A stretch of DNA of 64,000 bases, taken from positions 43,934 to 107,933 of the forward strand of contig JAJBAV010000003.1 in assembly GCA_020532085.1 (NCBI GenBank), given 5' to 3'. The translations under genes were made by a program, and so were the position numbers. This document shows, piece by piece, positions 63,201 through 64,000 of this stretch (positions within the stretch are counted from its first letter, which is position 1; each line of letters opens with the position of its first letter). The notes beneath the pieces are model-generated. The model did not search any database, was not told the DNA's origin, and worked only from the letters and a program-made list of their open reading frames with translations. This DNA comes from Candidatus Cloacimonadota bacterium. Lineage in GTDB: Bacteria; Cloacimonadota; Cloacimonadia; Cloacimonadales; Cloacimonadaceae.

Positions 63201-63654
63201 AGCGCGGACCTGGGGGCTGGACGGCACTCTCAACGACGATGCAATAATCACTTTTAGCTGGGACCAAGCTGCCGACAACGGCCTGGGCTTCGTGCTGAAC
63301 AACCCGGCCTTCGTTTACCGCTTTGCGGAGGGGGAATGGCAGAACCACTTCGGACCTGTTTTTCTGTCCTCTGAAAATCCCCGGACCCTGACTTTCACCA
63401 CTCAGGAATTCTCTCTCTGGACCGTTTCGGTGCTTGATTTGAAGGCTCCCGCTGTCACCATATCCAATACCTTGCAGGACGAGGCGCTGCTGGAATGGAA
63501 CGAGGTGTATCCGGACTGCGATTACGAGATCTGGCGCGGAACTGACCCCTATGGAAGCTTCGGATATCTCTGGACAACCAGCGAGTTATCTTACCTCGAT
63601 GCAGAGAGTTGTGACCGCGCTTTCTACAAAGTGAAGGCGGTGAAAAACTGGTGA
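60295..63654 (+). CDS. Large secreted beta-helix-like repeat protein
   Basis: 1119 residues. Signal peptide 1-20. Most of the chain is a repetitive, Gly/Ser/Asn/Thr-rich all-beta sequence, probably a beta-helix. A unit of about 75-90 residues recurs in the middle (LDNLTLNRANGCRMTG, LNLLDLSRANGCSLQG, LFALIMNRSGRSCFLDG), each followed by L-x-L-x-x-G-x-F/L-x-L stretches. The last 70 residues form an Fn3-like domain with DPYGSF and FYKV, similar to the C-terminus of the C10 protease rather than the FlgD-like sorting domain. Start: ATG at 60295 after AGAGGTGG; the open frame further upstream crosses the promoter. Probably a surface protein or adhesin. Confidence 0.82.
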   Translation: MRKYFMVFWLILFCVNLAGQTYYSRGSSNSYYLNYLASWSTNRDGTGLQPTSFSGAGKYFVVQNGHNLTATAQWTVDSGALVWVESGGRIHTGPFDHAITGKVFNGGTYEVTHDSYSNLGWGGGGALEINSNFILNNSGINFNDKVSYGNLIVQNGEADCRGDTEGFEVKGELRVKAGGVWDGGLTTDQVHSIGSIYMDGGIFYGSSGSAQVTYNLSGNLTVALGYFYGSKEGGACTYNIGGNLLHQNGWFYATFRDSGDLPYNTYNIAGSFTRTGGSYYAVNRVDVGYPSFYLSGTGKNLGLGSVSNARHFIEVKTGAQYNLSNGVNFDPGMQFYVRGTLDAGTNKVTALGSGCTFRVHGLLQTANTNGLSGSTVTTFSSNYDPAISLWEGCTIEYNSAATQTVTPRSDYKNLTLSAAGTKTLLAGAAVAAHLSVGAPLLIDIGVDLDLYGSLSATASITGGNIRILGTSDRLDLPACDLDNLTLNRANGCRMTGPVEVYYMTLSNGVFEISNQTLTITGDFIADGGSITGGASSNLVVSGYSYIGTLDLPTSITELNLLDLSRANGCSLQGNLAVHQLDLNSGSFNVGVHTLTFYGALNIYGGTLNAGGNSTLSIQSGSVDIDLPPLNLFALIMNRSGRSCFLDGNSSVAELTMGAGTLNLGDHHQQVSSAARTTGGSLTGGSASILTLANTVNLASISGGSLHLYNQLCPTTVDLIGPLSLDWLNLASGTLNLVDSYLTIFQGFEQTEISPGSGVMSGSSGSGMNLISNSNPEPWPVPEAMLGTLTVDLAGGCQFLGPVELLTSLALMNGEVDPAGNFTVRDNATITRNLGCLSGPAGLGNNLRLIYLASCEAGFELPAWPEQQAAEISVHGMESVVTVNVDLGLSQRIFIGPECVFDIRGYQLYCEPIVQFLGEGLFWGSAQIPLQSMIFSAPPAGLQISSPLSIPDFQFSHLPDIQQLNSTESIARTWGLDGTLNDDAIITFSWDQAADNGLGFVLNNPAFVYRFAEGEWQNHFGPVFLSSENPRTLTFTTQEFSLWTVSVLDLKAPAVTISNTLQDEALLEWNEVYPDCDYEIWRGTDPYGSFGYLWTTSELSYLDAESCDRAFYKVKAVKNW

Positions 63655-63755
63655 ATCAATGCCCTTGCCGGGTCCGCGAGACTCTAGGCTCCTAATTTGA
63701 AGAAGGATATCCGGCGTGTCCTCCTGAAGCGGGGTCCTTTCCCTTCAGAATTGCC

Positions 63756-63796
63756 CCCCGCATGATCCCCGCCTAAACTGCGGGAATCATGCGGGG
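63756..63796. repeat. GC-rich hairpin related to family H
   Basis: 17-base arms (63756-63772 and 63780-63796, one mismatch) around CTAAACT. The arms start CCCCGCATGATC, so it matches the family in architecture more than in exact sequence. Confidence 0.6.
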
Positions 63797-63962
63797 AGCA
63801 GGCGAAAGGCGAACAGGGCAGGACTAAGAAGGAAGGCAGGGCAGGTAAAGAGGGGCAAACCAGACAAATACCCGAAGACCTTTGCACATAATCCTCAGGG
63901 TCTGGTTAAAAAGTAAGAGCATTTAGGATCAAAAAGTAGTTTTTGAAATCTGCAAATAATTC

Positions 63963-63968
63963 TTGACA
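63963..63968 (+). promoter_or_regulatory. Candidate -35 element for a gene beyond the right edge
   Basis: TTGACAAAATAG 33 bases from the end of the window, in an AT-rich stretch. Confidence 0.3.
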
Positions 63969-64000
63969 AAATAGATAGGCTCATATTTTGTCACTCTATC

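Larger units (their letters stand above)
63655..64000. other. 346-bp terminal region without a gene
   Basis: Holds a family-H-type hairpin and a TTGACA element close to the window edge. The short minus-strand frame at 63684-63887 runs through the hairpin and is not supported. Confidence 0.6.

Overview
The window looks like a GC-rich piece of chromosome from a diderm, anaerobic, amino-acid-fermenting bacterium of the FCB superphylum, most probably Cloacimonadota (formerly WWE1). This placement is inferred from gene content: a lysine-fermentation cluster next to a BamA outer-membrane assembly factor, a TonB receptor paired with a DUF4249-like lipoprotein, several secreted proteins ending in a Por/T9SS-type (FlgD-like) sorting domain, a ferredoxin-fused EtfA, and non-mevalonate isoprenoid genes. 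No rRNA, tRNA, CRISPR array, prophage or transposase was recognised. I support 43 protein genes, one of them cut by the window edge. Almost all sit in tightly packed operons separated by a few repeat-filled gaps.

Layout. 1-2.9 kb (minus): kdd-kamA-kamB, the start of a lysine-fermentation operon that continues off the left edge. 3-7.4 kb (minus): a small secreted protein and a large secreted C10-family cysteine protease. 7.7-9.6 kb (plus): ferredoxin-EtfA and queE. 10-16.2 kb (minus): addAB-type recombination helicase-nuclease pair. 16.5-25.9 kb (minus): a nine-gene near-continuous run, bamA, radical SAM, ispD, a 915-residue GlmS-like enzyme, ispF, mobB, thiF-like, thiS-like and a DNA glycosylase. 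26.1-30.3 kb (plus): secreted M1 peptidase and a secreted protein, both with C-terminal sorting domains. 31-35 kb (minus): dCMP deaminase followed by an ECF transporter (S, secreted accessory protein, A, A, T). 35.2-41.4 kb (plus): PadR regulator and a tripartite RND efflux system. 41.9-45.8 kb (plus): heterodimeric ABC exporter. 46-54 kb (plus): secreted sorting-domain proteins and a TonB receptor/lipoprotein pair. 55-60 kb (minus): purS-purQ-comF-hypothetical-MutL-like ATPase-hypothetical operon. 60.3-63.7 kb (plus): a large secreted repeat protein.

The intergenic DNA is unusually structured. Two copies of a 91-bp near-perfect palindrome are built of 11-bp repeats and have their centres flipped relative to their flanks. 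Two MITE-like elements share a GGCTCTCTTTCAAA terminal repeat, one with an 8-bp target duplication and a nested inner inverted repeat. There are five GC-rich hairpins of one family, an array of four hairpins, and a TTGACAGAAA-type sequence 40-180 bp upstream of at least nine genes.

The gene set describes a cell that imports or hydrolyses protein outside, ferments amino acids inside through B12/SAM radical aminomutases and flavin/ferredoxin electron carriers, and invests heavily in its outer membrane. Coordinates of starts were refined by hand where a better Shine-Dalgarno sequence or a 4-base overlap pointed to a downstream start.
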